From contig NC_083602.1 in NCBI RefSeq assembly GCF_029168945.1, forward strand, positions 67,724,600-67,788,599: a DNA stretch of 64,000 nt, given 5' to 3'. This document shows, piece by piece, positions 34,454-47,429 of this stretch (its first letter is position 1; each line of letters opens with the position of its first letter). Origin of the DNA: Cannabis sativa. Lineage: Eukaryota; Streptophyta; Magnoliopsida; Rosales; Cannabaceae. The notes below the pieces were generated by a model. The model saw only the letters and a program-made list of their open reading frames with translations, ran no database searches and was not told the origin of the DNA. The translations under genes and the position numbers were made by a program.

Positions 34454-36383
34454 TGTTGGAAATTATTTTACCAGGATCTAGATTTACTAACAAGTATGTT
34501 GGATTAACAACCTAATATGAATTCTAAAACAATGAAAATAAACACATATAAAGTTAGAAAACCTTACAGTGGGTGCAGCGGAATAATATGACTCCTTCCG
34601 TTCAGATCTCTAGCCCTTGATTCCTTTATGTAGCAGAGCATCACCAAGATCTGAACCTGGATCTTCTTTTCTCCTTCTTTGATACAGAAATTCCATAGTC
34701 TTCCATACTATGATTGAGATACCACTTGATGTGTGTGGGCACTACTCATCTCACAAGGATTTAGAATTTTTCTCTCTTTTTCTCTCTTGAATTTCGTGGC
34801 TTATAGCATCCATGCAAAGACATGCAAGAGAAGAGAACAAGGGCTGCTATATATAGGGAGAAGGGAGAGCACAACTTTCCAAATAAAATAGTTTCCTCTT
34901 TTACTGTGTAATTGATTAACTGCCTTATTTAGTGTGATCCACCACTTTCCTATTATAGCTAGGCTTTGATTAGCAATTACATGACAATTAAAAAATAAAA
35001 TAATAATTGGGAAACACAAAGGGAGTGCTTCGGCCATAGAGGGAATATGGGCCTCACTTGGATTTTGCTGTTTCCTCAATTTTATTTCAATTTCTCCAAA
35101 AATGCCATTTTTCCAATTCTAATCATTTAAATGCCAAAACTAATTATTTAATAACTAAAATAGATTATTAAATAATATTGTCATTTAAAATAATTATTAA
35201 TTAGACATACAAAGTCTCTTAATTAATAATTAAACCTAGAAACCCTTTTCTTTACGATTTCATCCTTAAACTGTGAGAATTCATAAAGTAGACATAGTCT
35301 AACTTTTAGAATTATAATTGATTAATTAAAATCAATTAACTGAGTCTTACAAGCAGTATGGCCTCAACTAGTATGGGGACCATGGGTCTATATAACCGAG
35401 CTTCCAATAAGTCAAACCGAATTTACCAAGTAAATTCCCTAACTAATTAATTCCTCATTGAATCCACACTTAGAACTTGGAATTGCACTCTCAGTCATAT
35501 AGAAACGCTCTATATGTTCTACGATATAGACACGTCATTAGTTATCCATTGTTATAACCCTAATGTGATCAATGATCCTCTATATAGATGATTTACACTG
35601 TACAGGGATTAAATTACCGTAACACCTTACAATGTATTTTATCCTTAAAACACTTAACCCTATATAAATGATATTTCACCTAAGTGAAATGAGATCTCCA
35701 CCATTTATCTTCGTTTGGTTAAGCTCGAAGGAAATCATCCTTTACTTCTATTTGCCAAATAGAAGCTATAGATTCCATATTTATGTTAGCGCTCCCCCAC
35801 TCAATTGCACTACCGTGTTCCCAAAATGTACGTATCACCCTGATACAAAACTAGGCTTAACTAACAAATCAAAGAACACGAGTAACACTCTTAAAATTGA
35901 GCCTAACCATATCAGGATTTCGATCATGTGATCTAGGATCAACTTATGATATTGAATTGAATAGATATTTACAATAAGTTTCAAAATCTAATTCAAAGTT
36001 CAATATCGGTCCATTCCAATGCATACTCCATGCATCCGATACTGGTAAACTTTGCCAATGTCCTGGAAAGGACATAACACTTTTCCAAGGTGTAAGAATA
36101 CCTATCGCTGATTATACCATGTCAGTCTAAATCCAGTGTTCTGACAAATCAGGGAATCAACTTTTGAACATATAATAAAGATTATATTCCACTGTGCTGA
36201 CAACACTATAATCTTTAACCAACTCATATGTTCTGGACTTAAAAAGAATTCATACATTATATACACATATAATCATGAAATAAATCATGTGAACCATGCA
36301 ACATAAAATGTTATTTCTGATCTTTATTAATAAGTAAATCTGATTATATGAAATGAGTTTTATTTAGGGCATAAAACCCAACA
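34454..36383 (-). mobile_element. 3' LTR of Copia copy C (1930 bp)
   Basis: Sense orientation begins TGTTGGGTTTTATGCCCTAA and ends ATAATTTCCAACA, the same as copy A's LTR. The purine-rich tract adjoining at 36384 shows it is the downstream LTR of a minus-strand element. A TATA-like TATATATAG lies near 34848. The left flank is a run of C, so a target duplication cannot be judged. Confidence 0.9.
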
Positions 36384-36398
36384 AACTCCCACTTGCAC
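36384..36398 (-). promoter_or_regulatory. Polypurine tract of copy C
   Basis: The minus strand reads GTGCAAGTGGGAGTT directly before the LTR. A purine-rich tract here primes plus-strand DNA synthesis in LTR elements. The identical tract occurs at 54293 in element E. Confidence 0.8.
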
Positions 36399-39300
36399 TA
36401 ATATAAAACAAAAAGTGCATTTCAAATAATCATTAACACCTTGATATACAAATCAAGTGTAATAGTAGTATACTCCTCGTAATGGGATCTGACAGGTTGA
36501 ATTAAACACAACCTCTTCTCCACCATTACTCTTCCTTAATCACAAAATCCTTGATAATGTGAAATTCCTCTCTATATGTCTACTTTCTTGGGATAATGGA
36601 TTCTATACCTTTGGGCAACTACTCTTTTGTTATACAGGAAGTAACCCTAGTAGTTAAGGCAAGTTGGAACACTGCCACAAATGTATAGAACTTTCCTTAG
36701 ACTGAAAAAGTATCTTTCCTGCAACTTTTAACATTCAGTCTCTTTCTGGTAGACCAAGAGATTTCAGATAGGTTTTTACACTTCTCCAAAATCGCTACTC
36801 CACCCCCAAAGTAATCACCATCTCATCAGCAGACTTTCTAGCACAAAGGCAAGTCTTGAAATCTGATGTGGTGTAGTCTAAGAGTTTCAAAACCACCCTT
36901 ATTGACTAACATATAGTTCCTCTTCTTAATCTTAAAATTTACTTGATTGTCTTCCAATGTTCCTCTCCTGGATTAATCTGATACTTACTCATTACTCCCA
37001 CTCAACAGCAGGTGTCTGGTCTAAGGCATACTAAAGCATATCTGAGACCTCTCACTGTTGATTTAAGAAATTCTTTCATGGCTTTATCTTCTCTGGAATA
37101 GTTGAGACTTTTCCTTAGATAAATAAAAATCTATGTCTAAGAAGTTGTGAAGCTTCTATAGATTTCCATTGGAAAGAAAATGCATCAGCATTTCATGCTT
37201 GCATTAGAGTAAGTAATTTCCAGGTATACCACAAGCCATAGGTTTAGATAAACTCAAACCTATAATACTAGGAACAGGAAGTTTTGTTAAGTCCATTGAA
37301 TAGACTTATTAACGAAAATTTCCTTTCATGTCCTTGTAATAGAAAACTTTAGGTTACTCCATGTGAATGGATCAAACCATAGTTTATTGGCTTTCTTCTT
37401 AGTTTCTTATCTTGACAATCCATTACTTGTTTAAACTCACAATGGATTTTAATCACTAGTATCTTCCAAGTTATAAGAAGGTGAGTTCCTAGAAACTCTC
37501 CCACTACAACAAGGTACCGTGAACTATGTCTAAGAAAACTAAATGGTATAGACCTCTTCAGTTGTGTTAAGACAACAGAGGCAGTGGGATCATCTTGTAA
37601 AATAAGATGATAGAACACTTTTGGAATCAAGAAAAAATATCTCCTTTATTTGCTACTTTATTTTCAGACTTAGTCATTTTCTTAGAAAAGCAGTATTTGT
37701 TTAAACAAACACTTTCTTATCTAATGACTATGGGATGCTCCACCCCTAATCACTTAGAATAGCTAACAAACATGCAAACCAGGGTTAGCAGTTCTAGCTT
37801 TTCTTAAGATTTCGATTAGGTCATCCATGAATCTAGTAATGATTTACATTAAGTATACAACCATTACATCATTCTGAAATTTTATTTCCATAGAAGGATT
37901 TAGGCAACGACTAGTAACTAATCATCAATATGCAACTCGAATTTCTGGGGAGGTAAGTTTGGATATTATTCAAAATCAAATTAATGATCTTTGAACTGCA
38001 TATCTACTAACTTTTTCTCCACCCCTATCAGTTCGCAAGATCTTTAACCACTTACCTTCACCATTGCTAGAAATTCATGAAATTTTTCAAACATTTCAAA
38101 TTTCTTTTGCATAAGGTAAAATCTAGAGTGATCGTTTTAAGAACACAACGAAAACTCATATCCACCCTTGAATGTACATCCATCTGCGAATGAGATGAAA
38201 TTACTTTCAGTGGATATAGGCATATTAACTCTTTGCAGAGAATGATCTTGTCAAAACCACTATGAACAAGATACAAATGCCTTAGATTTATAAAATATGT
38301 GGTTGTATCTTTTGATGACTTACTTTAGTTACATCAAAGAGTTCTTAGAATAGTGCAAGTGGATTCTGGTCACAGAATACTAAACTCATACAGTTTGAAT
38401 CCATTGAAAGAAAATGGTTATTAAACACTTGTGAAAGTGTAACTGTATAATTAGTAACTCTTTCTTGGACCACCACTACTAATCTAACTCTATGATTTGC
38501 CTATACAAGTAGGAGATATCTAAGATTGAGGATTTATATCATTTCGGGATAGAATTCTGGGAATATAATCATATGCGTCATCCAATTTCTTAAGAGAAAA
38601 TATGACTTTATATGATTTATAGACCATTCATCCAATGATATGTCATTAAGCTAATTCGAAATGAATAAGCTAAGAGGAATTAGGATAATTTCGTTTTAAA
38701 TAAGAATCCAACGATGCTCCGATTAGCGAGAGTCAAAGTAATCTTATTTATACAATCTTCTTGTTTCATATTGTAAAATACTAGTCTGAGGTGTCATCAA
38801 TTGATGAACAGTTAGATGTTGCATATACAATATTTATCTTTCGAGATCTAACACTATTATGTTAGTCTAATGGTGAAAATCCATTAGGGATTTATCTCAT
38901 TAGAAAAACAAATCAAGTTAGACCAACAATGAAGATTCGAAATTAAACTACAATTTAATAACAGAAAATAACATGGTTCAATACAAATTCATACACAATT
39001 CAGAAATTATGAAGCACATAGCAAGTAGGAATGACAAGTGAAAATACTAAAACATACAATCCTAAATAATTTCCAAGGTTTTCAACAAACTGATATCAGT
39101 GTCCCGTTTAGGCGAGAGTCAAAGCTACCATTCATTGAACAGAGTTGTCAGCTCATCTAAAATGTCAAACATTCTAGCAACCTTTTATTCGATCAAGATT
39201 GAAATCCGCGTTGTCCCGTTTAGGCGAGAGTCAAGGCTATTCTATCTTATGAGCTTCCACCATTGTTTCATATTCTTGCAAGTCTTATACAGTCGCCACC

Positions 39301-39981
39301 ATTAGGGTGAGCATAAACTATATAAAAAAAAACTTACAAGATTACTTATCTTTCGAGATTAAACGGTGCTAACTTGCTAATGAACGTTCCTCCATTAGGG
39401 AGGATTACTCACTAAAACAATAGCTATGTAAAACCAACAATGGAGATCGAATATCCTTATAATAAAGCTCATTATTTAATGAAGAGTTTGTATTTTCTTC
39501 TAATATTTATTTTAATCCATTTATTTTAAATATATATTTATTTAATTAAAATTTCTAATTTAGAATGAAAAATTCCAAATATAAATTTTAATTTAATATT
39601 TATAAATTATACTTAGATAGATAAATAACGTGAATTATTTCCATCTTAGTAATAATTTCCATAAATATTTAGAAAATTATTCAATTTAAGTTGTTTCAAA
39701 ATTAATTTAAATTAATTTACAACTCAAATTTAATTTTCTATAAATATATATTGCATTTTCGAAAATGCTTTAAAATAAAATAAAATAAATCCTGGAAAAT
39801 TACTCTAATTTTATGTTGGCCCAAAATTAATAAAAATTAATTTTCAACAAAAAATTATAATTCTCCTATTTAATTAAATATCTAAGAAAAATTTCAAATA
39901 TTTAAGTATCATGATTAAAAAATCAACTTAAATATTAATTTTCTATTTAATTAAATATCACTAGAAAAATACTTCAAGCAA
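36399..39981 (-). mobile_element. Decayed internal region of Copia copy C, truncated 5' end
   Basis: No Copia protein frame survives. The region parallels 1-3480: RNase H remnant (36540-37270), integrase remnant (38000-38180), GGCGAGAGTC motifs at 38716, 39101 and 39213, then the AT-rich start of the leader. It stops near 39981 where Gypsy gag sequence resumes; most of the leader, the PBS and the 5' LTR are gone. The copy probably entered the Gypsy element and later lost its right half by deletion. Confidence 0.8.
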
Positions 39982-40940
39982 AAATACTTCGAGATGCCCT
40001 TAACAAAAATAGGGACAACCGCGGTTCCAACATAATGAACCCACCTGAGCCGGTTCAAAGAGACTAAGTGAATGCTGGTGTCAATGTTGCTCAACCTCAA
40101 GCAGCCACATATCCAGTGATCTAGGCTCAGTTGGACGAGTGGACCCGATTGGTCAAGGACCTTACTGTACCAAAACCACTGACTTAGAGTTGGAAAGGAG
40201 GAGAGGGTCTGCCTTCTCCCAAACAATCAATGACCTCTCCATTCTAGCGAAATTCAAAATGCCCACTGGCAAGTACACGGGTAGTGAAGACCCCCTAACA
40301 CATGTTGAGAAATTCAAAATCCAAATGGACCTTTAAGGGATCAGGAATGACCTCAGGTGTCAAATCTTCCCGACAATCCTCACGGACACGGTACAACAAT
40401 AGTTTACTAAACTACCCCCAAGGAGAATTACTTCTTGGGATGAGTTTGAAGGGTTATTCTATACCCAAATCTCTTCAGCCCGACAAATACCAGTAGAGTT
40501 GGGTGACTTGGTCACCATCAAGCAGAAGCCTGATGAACCACTAAAAGACTACATTCAATGCTTTATGCAGGAGGCAACCAAGGTAAAAAATCTAAGTGAT
40601 GATGGAAAACGGGCTACCATCATAAGGGGGATTCTGGTGGGAAATCGGTTGTGGAAGGATACAAGGTGAAAATCAACCCATACTATGAGAGATTTCCTTG
40701 ACAGAGCTGATGAGTTCATTAAATTGGAAGAAGCCGAGTGAAACGCTCAAGGCTTCAACCACACTAAGAACAAAAAGAACGGAACAAGCTCGAATAGTCA
40801 AAGCTCTCAAGGGGGTAATGGTAAGAATAGCTCTAACAATGGCAAGAGGGGGAATAACAGTAATGGCGGTAACAACAATGACAGCAAGCGACCAAAGAAT
40901 ACCCCCAAGCCAGCCAGGCATAAAAATTTCAAAAACCTAA
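39982..40940 (+). pseudogene. Gypsy gag, capsid part, disrupted
   Basis: Frames along the plus strand show ND LSILAKFKMPTGKYTGSEDP, then HVEKFKIQMDL, ITSWDEFEGLFYTQISS and KQKPDEPLKDYIQCFMQEA. This is the pattern of the retrotransposon gag (PF03732-type) capsid domain: W..F...F followed by a Q..DEPL..Y..RF-like block. Stops and at least two frameshifts break it, and an Asn/Gly-rich tail follows (40800-40900). It continues the gag of 33586-34453 across Copia copy C. Confidence 0.75.
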
Positions 40941-40959
40941 CCAATTTGACTTCAAACTT

Positions 40960-41349
40960 TACCAAACCTTCCAGACCTACATATTATACCCCAAAAGACA
41001 TATTCCAAGCAACAATACAACCAAACAAGCTCAAAAACAATTTTCACCATTAAAGAGCCAAGCTTGAGTTCTAAAACTCAAAGCTTGCTCAAACAACCCT
41101 ACAACCACTCAAACTAGCCAAAAACAACTTATTTAAACATAATTTAACCTCAGAAAATAATTTCAAACAACCACAATCACTACAGAACTCAAACATCTAA
41201 AATCATGCAAAATCTCTAACTTAAAACTCAACAAACTAAAAGACAAAGTGTTGGGAGCTTACCTAGAGCTTGAGATCGCTTAAACCTTCTTGAAAATTAC
41301 TTGAATTTGAGGAAGAAATCCAGAACCCTAGCTGGTTCTATAATGTTCG

Positions 41350-41414
<65 letters not shown>

Positions 41415-41880
41415 TTAGTTAATTCTTATTTTTTATAAAATGAAAAGATTAAATGGTTTTATCAAATAAACTTAGTTTAATATTCATAATAAAAACCTCA
41501 TTTAAACTCACTAAAAGACAAATGGTTAACTGAGGCAAAATGACTATTTTGCCCTTCCCAAAGCTAACTAATCACAAAATCACCTAGGGGTATTTTGGTC
41601 ATTTCTAGAATTTCAACTATTCCCGACATTCTCAATGTCTAACTATATTATCTCGCTATACTAAAAATACTAAGATATAATTCTAATAGCCAAACACCGC
41701 GTTCTAATGTTGCCGTGCACAAAACATGCAAAATTATGAAATTCTATATATGACATATAAAATGCATTTTGAATTCAAATAAATCTCAGTAATTAAATAA
41801 TTCAAAATTAATATGCAAGTTTCAAAATTAAACTCTAATTATCTGCTAATTTCCAAATTAAAATTAAGCGGTCATTACAT
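40960..41880 (-). mobile_element. Probable Gypsy LTR fragment, minus orientation
   Basis: Reading leftward from 41880 the minus strand begins TGTAATGACC, like the TGTAACGACC start of many plant chromovirus LTRs. It contains a segment equivalent to AAATGACCAAAATACCCCTA and a leader-like block with TTCAAGAAGGTTTAAGCGAT. There is no coding frame. The inner end is uncertain, and no internal sequence of this element was identified. Confidence 0.45.
41352..41408. repeat. (AG)n microsatellite
   Basis: About 28 uninterrupted AG units. It is the longest simple repeat in the window and sits within the probable Gypsy LTR fragment. Confidence 0.95.
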
Positions 41881-41989
41881 TTCATGTGGTTTTCGTGTTT
41901 TTCTCTTGTATTTTTATAAAATACCATAAAAATATAAAAAAAATACTTTGAACGTAAAAATATAAAAAATTTACTAAAATTGTAGAAGA

Positions 41990-43080
41990 AGGTAGTCATT
42001 TATCTATAATATGGCAGGATATTTTGTGGGGCAGAGAGTTGCTTGTTCTAGGTCTAAGACGAAGAATAGGTAATGGTCGAGAAACTAAAGCCTTCAAGAA
42101 TCCATAGATACCAAGAATACTAACCTTTTTTTCCAATTACAAGAGGAACATTTGATTCAATGATAATTTCTGATTTTATACTTTCTCCTAGACAATGGAA
42201 TGAAGAACGTATTACAAAATTTTTTATGGCTATTGATTCTAAGCTTGTAATGACTATTCCTCTTAGTCCGTATAATCAAGAGGATTCGTGGCAATGACAC
42301 AACACGAACCATGAGACCTATTCTGTTGGAAGTGGATATAATTTGACAAAAACTACTAACAGATTCCTCCTATCCTCATCGATTGACGCTTTATCATAAT
42401 GTTGAAAATCTTTTTAGGCAATAAGGATACCACCTAAAATATTGCTTTTTGCATGGAGAGACTTTCATGAAATCCTACCTACATTAAAGGGGTTACTTCA
42501 AAGGAAGGTATCGACAAATAGCAATAGTCCTTTATGTGGTTATATTGTTGATTCAAATGCACATTTCGTATTCTGGTGTTCATTTGCACAACGTATATGA
42601 AAGTTTCTCGACTATCCTTTTTTATTAAGCCACAAGGAGGACATTTTCTTTAAAGGTGTTTTATTTCATGGTTCTGAGATCCTAAAAGAAGATGCTTTTG
42701 GAAAAATAATTGTTGTGGCTTGGATAATATGATTTGAGAGAAATAAACAAACTTATAATCAACAAGGTAGGACTTTGCAACAAGTTTTAATTTGGGTATT
42801 ATTTTTCAGGGAATAAATCAAGAAGTCTTGAGTTTAGGATCAAGATATTGGTCAAGGACGGATTATTAATCAAAAGGAAGAAATTTTTGTGATCCAAGGT
42901 CTCATACTCTTTGTGGATGGAGCAATATGCAAGAGTAATAATATTGTTAGAGTTGAAGTAGCCCTTTTCTCCATAAACAATCATATGATGGCATCTTTAT
43001 CAAAACCATCAATGGTTTGGATCATTTGTTAATTAAAATAGTATCCCTAGTCAAAGTGGAAGTCTAACCAAATGAATTTC
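41990..43080 (+). pseudogene. 3' fragment of an L1-type LINE ORF2
   Basis: The plus strand translates in pieces to WQDILWGRELL and IGNGRE, then IPPKILLFAWRDFHEILPT, then SPLCGYIVDSNAHFVFWCSFA. This is the zinc-binding RVT C-terminal domain of plant LINE ORF2, with a paired Cys and a late H..FW C. Scattered stops and frame changes interrupt it, and any RNase H remnant after 42700 is very weak. Only the C-terminal part is present. It is on the opposite strand to the LINE at 8832-15240, and the two do not overlap in coding content, so I cannot say whether they belong to one family. Confidence 0.7.
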
Positions 43081-43122
43081 TGTTATAAATTATTGGAATT
43101 ACAATTATATATATAAAATATG

Positions 43123-43515
43123 TGTTGGATCAGTAAATAAATAAGTCAAATTTATGAGATCTATTTTGGAATAAAGTTTATGACTTAAGGGTATGATTGT
43201 CATAATTTTAATATGTGGATACCATAAGGACATGGGCCAAAATAAAAATAGTCAATAAATATTACTAACAGTTTTGTCAGTTGGTAATATAAACAGTAAT
43301 GGTCCCCAATTTGCAGTATCGTATCTTTTCATTCTCTTGAAACCCCATCATCAAGAGACAAAGGTTATAGAAAAAGATTTTATTGTAAAATTGGAAGATC
43401 ATACCATTTAAAGATCGATTTTATGGACTCCGGTACGCTTCCTCTACTCTTTAGTTTATTGTTTATTTCTCATAAATTAATTAGGGCTAAATTCAAATTT
43501 ACAATGTTCTTAACA
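43123..43515 (+). mobile_element. 5' LTR of Copia element B (393 bp)
   Basis: It starts TGTTGGATCAG and ends GTTCTTAACA, a TGTTGG...AACA frame, and is followed two bases later by a PBS. The 3' partner is lost, so LTR identity cannot be measured. Confidence 0.7.
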
Positions 43516-43517
43516 TG

Positions 43518-43531
43518 TGGTATCAAGAGCA
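43518..43531 (+). promoter_or_regulatory. Primer binding site of element B
   Basis: TGGTATCAAGAGC matches the complement of initiator tRNA-Met (TGGTATCAGAGC) with one extra A. It confirms the plus orientation and the LTR boundary at 43515. Confidence 0.75.
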
Positions 43532-43885
43532 TCCCTAAATTAATTCTTGAGGATTTATAGTAATTTTGATCTTCCATTAAATTATATTTTGTATTTAATG
43601 ACTGCCAAATATATATTTCATTATAATTATTCATGTTGTGGAAGTTAATATATATATATATGCGATTTAATTTTTTAGAATGTGTATGCAAATCAGTTTA
43701 TGTAGATATATACGCATATAAAAGGTTTTTTGTTTTACTATTGTTATAGGCAATTTTAGTAAAACACATCATCACACGTATTTTTGTTTATGTGTTTAGT
43801 GCTTAATTCTTGTCAATTGATTTTACAAAATTTTTGTTATATGATGTAATATATATGATAAGAGAATTATTGTTTCATCAGATGG

Positions 43886-46800
43886 ATGTTAAAATAATAT
43901 TTCTCACTAGCTACATTGATGAGACAATTTATATGGAGCAACCATAAAACTTTGTATGTGGTGACCCAAAGAAAATGGTTTGTAAATTAAAAAAAATCTA
44001 TCTATGGACTTAAGCAAACTTCCCGTCAATGGTACCACAAATTTCATCAAGTGGTTCTCTTATTTGGTTTTGAGATGAATGTTGTTGATCATTGTGTGTA
44101 TCATAAGTTTAGTGGGAGTAAGTATATATTTTTGGTTCTATATATCGATGACATATTGCTTACCACTAATGATATAGGCTTATTGCACGAAACCAGCAGA
44201 ATTCTATCTAAGCATTTTAAGATGGAAGATCTTGGTGACGCCTCTTTTGTTTTAGGAATACAAATACATTAGATCATTCTCGGGATATTCTTAGATTATC
44301 ACAAAAGAGCTATATCGATAAAGTACTCAAACGGTTTGACATGCAAGACTTAGACCAGGTGATACTTGTTGGGTTTTGTGCCCTAAATAACACTCATTTC
44401 AATATAATCAGATTTACTAATTATTAAAGATCAGAAATCACATTTTATGTTGCATGGTTCACATGATTTATTTCATGATTATGTTTAATGTATAAATTTT
44501 ATTAAGTCTAGAGCATATATAAATATATGTATATATATTTGTTCATGATTATAGTATTGTCAGCACAGTGGAATATAATCATGATTATATGTTCAAAAGT
44601 TTAATTCCCATGATTTGTCTGTTCACTGGATTTAGATTGACATGATAATCGGCGATAAGGTATACTTACACCTTAGATAAGTGTTATGTCCTTTCCAAAG
44701 TATTAGCAAAGTTTACCAGTATCGGATGTATGAAGTATACATTGGAAGGGACCGATATTAATCTTGAATAAGATATCATAAACTTACCATTATATCTTTC
44801 TAAGTCAATATCAATGGTTGATCTTAGGTTTATGGATCTTAATCCTGATATGGTTATGTTTAATTTAGCTGTATTATTTATATTCTTCAAGTTGTTTGTG
44901 GATGCTAACTTATGGTTCTGGTAGATATTTACATCTTGGAAATATGGTAGTTCAATTGAGTGGGGGCACTGATCATAGATATAGAATCTATAGCTTCTAT
45001 AAGTATTTAGATTTGAAACGATGATTTTCTTTGAGCTTGGCTGAATAGAGATAAATGATTAAGGCTTCATTTCAGTAATTATATTAGTTTACTGAAGTAA
45101 CATTTATAGGTAGCTAAGCGTTTTAAGGATAAAATACATTGAATGGTAGAACAGTAAATTTATTCATATTCAGTGTAGATCATCTATAGAGGATCTTTGA
45201 CTATTAGGATTGTAACAATGGATAATCATAACGTATCTATATCGTGGTACATATAAAGCGTTCTATATAATTGAGAGTGTATTCAATTCCAAATCTATAG
45301 TGGCGCAAGGCCGAATTAATAAGTTAGAGAATTTATTTGATAAATTCTAGATCTACTTATTGAAAGCTCAGTTATATAGGCTCATGGTCCCCTCACTAGT
45401 TGAGATAATACTGCTTGTAGACTCAGTTAATTGATTTAATTAATCAATTATAATTCTAAAATTAGATTATGTCTTATTTATGAATTTTTACTAAGCAAGA
45501 CTTAATTGTGAAGAAAAGAGGTTTTGGGGTCAATTTATTAATTAAGAGACTTTGCATGGTCTAATTAATAAATTATATAAATGATAATTTTATTTGATAG
45601 TTAATTATAGTTATTAAATAAATAGTTTTGACATTTATAGGATTGAATTGGAAAATATGGTATTATTGAAAGAAGAATTAGTAGTTAAAAAAGTGACAAA
45701 ATTGTAACTAGAGATTGGTCCTCTAGTGGCCGGCCCTAGTGTTGAATTTTGCCCAATATTTTATTCTTTTTTAATCCATATAATTCAGCCCTAAGCCCTA
45801 GCTGAAACACTATAAAAGGAACATGATGCTCTCACTCATCCAACTTTTGACAATTTGACTTCAACCTAGATGAGAGAGTTCCTTCCTTAGTGATTTCAGC
45901 CTCCTTCATTATTCTTCACCATTTGAACCTTGAGTGAAAGAGTGCTATGTCCACACATAGGAAGTCAAGTACTCAATTATAGTGAGTAAGATGGTGGTAA
46001 CCAAACCCGAACAAGAGAAAGAGATCCAGGTTTAGATCTTGATAATGCTCTGCGCAGAAAGGAATCAAGGGCTAGAGATCTTGAACGGAAGGAGTCATTA
46101 TATTCTGCTGCAATCAATGTAAGGTTTTCTTAAACTCTTATGTGTTTAATTTCATTATTTTTGAGATATTCATATTTAGGATGTTAATCAATATACTTGT
46201 TAGTAAATTTAGATCTTGGTAAAATATTCTTAACAATACCCCTGTAGTTAAAAGAGACAAATTTTGTCTAAAGCAATGTCCTAAAGGAAGCCTTGAAATT
46301 CAAGAAATGCAAAAGATTCCCTACGCTTAAATTGTTGGGAGTCTAATGTATGCTCAAGTTTGTATGCATCCAAATATAATGTACATTGTTAGAGTGTTAG
46401 GCAGATACTTAAGTAATCTAGGAGTTGATCACTGGAAAGCAGCCATAAAGGTTATGAAATATTTTAAGAGAACAAGAGAGTACATGCTCACATATAAGAG
46501 GTCAGATCACTTTGAGATCATTGGGTATTCTGACTCCGACTTTGCGGGATGCCAAGATAGTAAGAGATCCACTTCGGGTTACATATATCTGTTAGGTGGT
46601 GGAACTATATCATGGAGGAGTGCAAAACAAACACTCATAGCTTCATCCACCATGGCAACAGAATTTGTTGCATGTTATGAGGCATCCAACCATGGTATAT
46701 GGCTAAGGAACTTTGTCAGCTGGTTGCGCATTGTGGATGGAATTGAAAGACCACTTAAGTTGTATTGTGGCAAGTCAGCTGTATTGTATTCCAACAACAA

Positions 46801-46938
46801 TAGGAGCTCGATGAAGTCAAAACACATTGACATCAAGTTCCTTGTTGTAAAAGAAAGGGTACAAAGTGGACAAATTTGTATAGAAGACTTAGGTACAAAC
46901 TCCATGATTTCAGACCCCCTTACTAATGCCATATAACT
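43886..46938 (+). pseudogene. Copia B reverse transcriptase and RNase H, split and broken
   Basis: The RT part reads YIDETIYMEQP, KMVCKLKK, and FLVLYIDDILL, the YxDD active-site box, then KMEDLGDASFVLGIQIH before a stop. The solo LTR enters at GDT|PVVK, between RT and the RNase H-proximal region. The RNase H frame (46346-46936) has YSDSDFAGCQDSKRSTSGY, ISWRSAKQTLIASSTMATEF and KHIDIKFLVVKE. The usual EAEY motif reads ATEF, so a catalytic acidic position is changed. A stop near 46330 (PYA-stop-IVGSLMY) and frame changes in the RT show it is dead. Confidence 0.85.
44367..46235 (+). mobile_element. Solo LTR of the long-leader family inside Copia B
   Basis: 1869 bp, starting TGTTGGGTTTTGTGCCCTAA and ending ATTCTTAACA. 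The flanking 5-mers are ATACT (44362-44366) and ATACC (46236-46240), a target duplication with one change. Removing it rejoins the reading frame of element B. A TATA motif (CTATAAAAGG) lies near 45810. Confidence 0.9.
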
Positions 46939-46946
46939 CTAACCTA

Positions 46947-47405
46947 AACCTAGATGGCATTCTATAAATAGAAAGTGTTGGCTTCAAGAAACTATGACTT
47001 GCATCTTATTTTCTCTCAGAGAAAAACCTAAGCCTCATACCCACCACTCTTCTTCTCTTTTCTTCTCTTCAATTTCGAAATACCCTAGTGATAGAGTAGT
47101 GCCCACACACATCAAGTGGTATCTCAATCAAAGTGTGGAAGATTGTGTAGAATCCAATCAAGAAGGAGAATCAGCATCAAAGGAATGAGAGAAAGAGATC
47201 CAGGTTCAAATCTTGCTGATGCTCTCCTACAGAAAGGAATAAAGGGCTAAAGATGTGAACGGAATGAGTCATTATATTTTGCTGCACCCAATGTAAGGTT
47301 TCCTAAACTTTATATGTGTTTATTTCATTGTTTTAGAATTCATATTAGGATGTTAATGAAATATACATGGTAGTAAATCTAGATCCTGGTAAAATATTCC
47401 CAACG
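46947..47405 (+). mobile_element. Truncated 5' LTR (R-U5 part) of copy D
   Basis: The sequence matches 11050-11512 of the solo LTR: CTATAAATAGAAAGTG, then the CT-rich segment, then GTGCCCACACACATCAAG and the end before the PBS. All of U3 upstream of the TATA box is missing. The junction with the end of Copia B's RNase H lies at about 46946. Confidence 0.85.
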
Positions 47406-47407
47406 AT

Positions 47408-47424
47408 TGGCCTCAGAGCCATAG
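47408..47424 (+). promoter_or_regulatory. Primer binding site of copy D
   Basis: TTGGCCTCAGAGCCATAGT matches the initiator tRNA-Met complement with three changes. It marks copy D as a plus-strand element. Confidence 0.75.
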
Positions 47425-47429
47425 TAATT

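Larger units (their letters stand above)
43123..46938 (+). mobile_element. Internally deleted Copia element of a second family (B)
   Basis: Parts in order: 5' LTR 43123-43515, PBS, a leader of about 360 bp, RT fragment 43886-44361, a solo LTR of the other family, then RNase H 46241-46938. Gag, protease, integrase and the start of RT are missing, and so is the 3' LTR. The LTR is short (393 bp) and unrelated to the 1.9-kb LTRs. Confidence 0.85.

Noticed and set aside
34454..39981. Copia copy C as a complete insertion in the Gypsy gag with target duplication
   Set aside because: Its 5' LTR is missing and no matching flank could be found; only the interruption of related gag sequence is supported.
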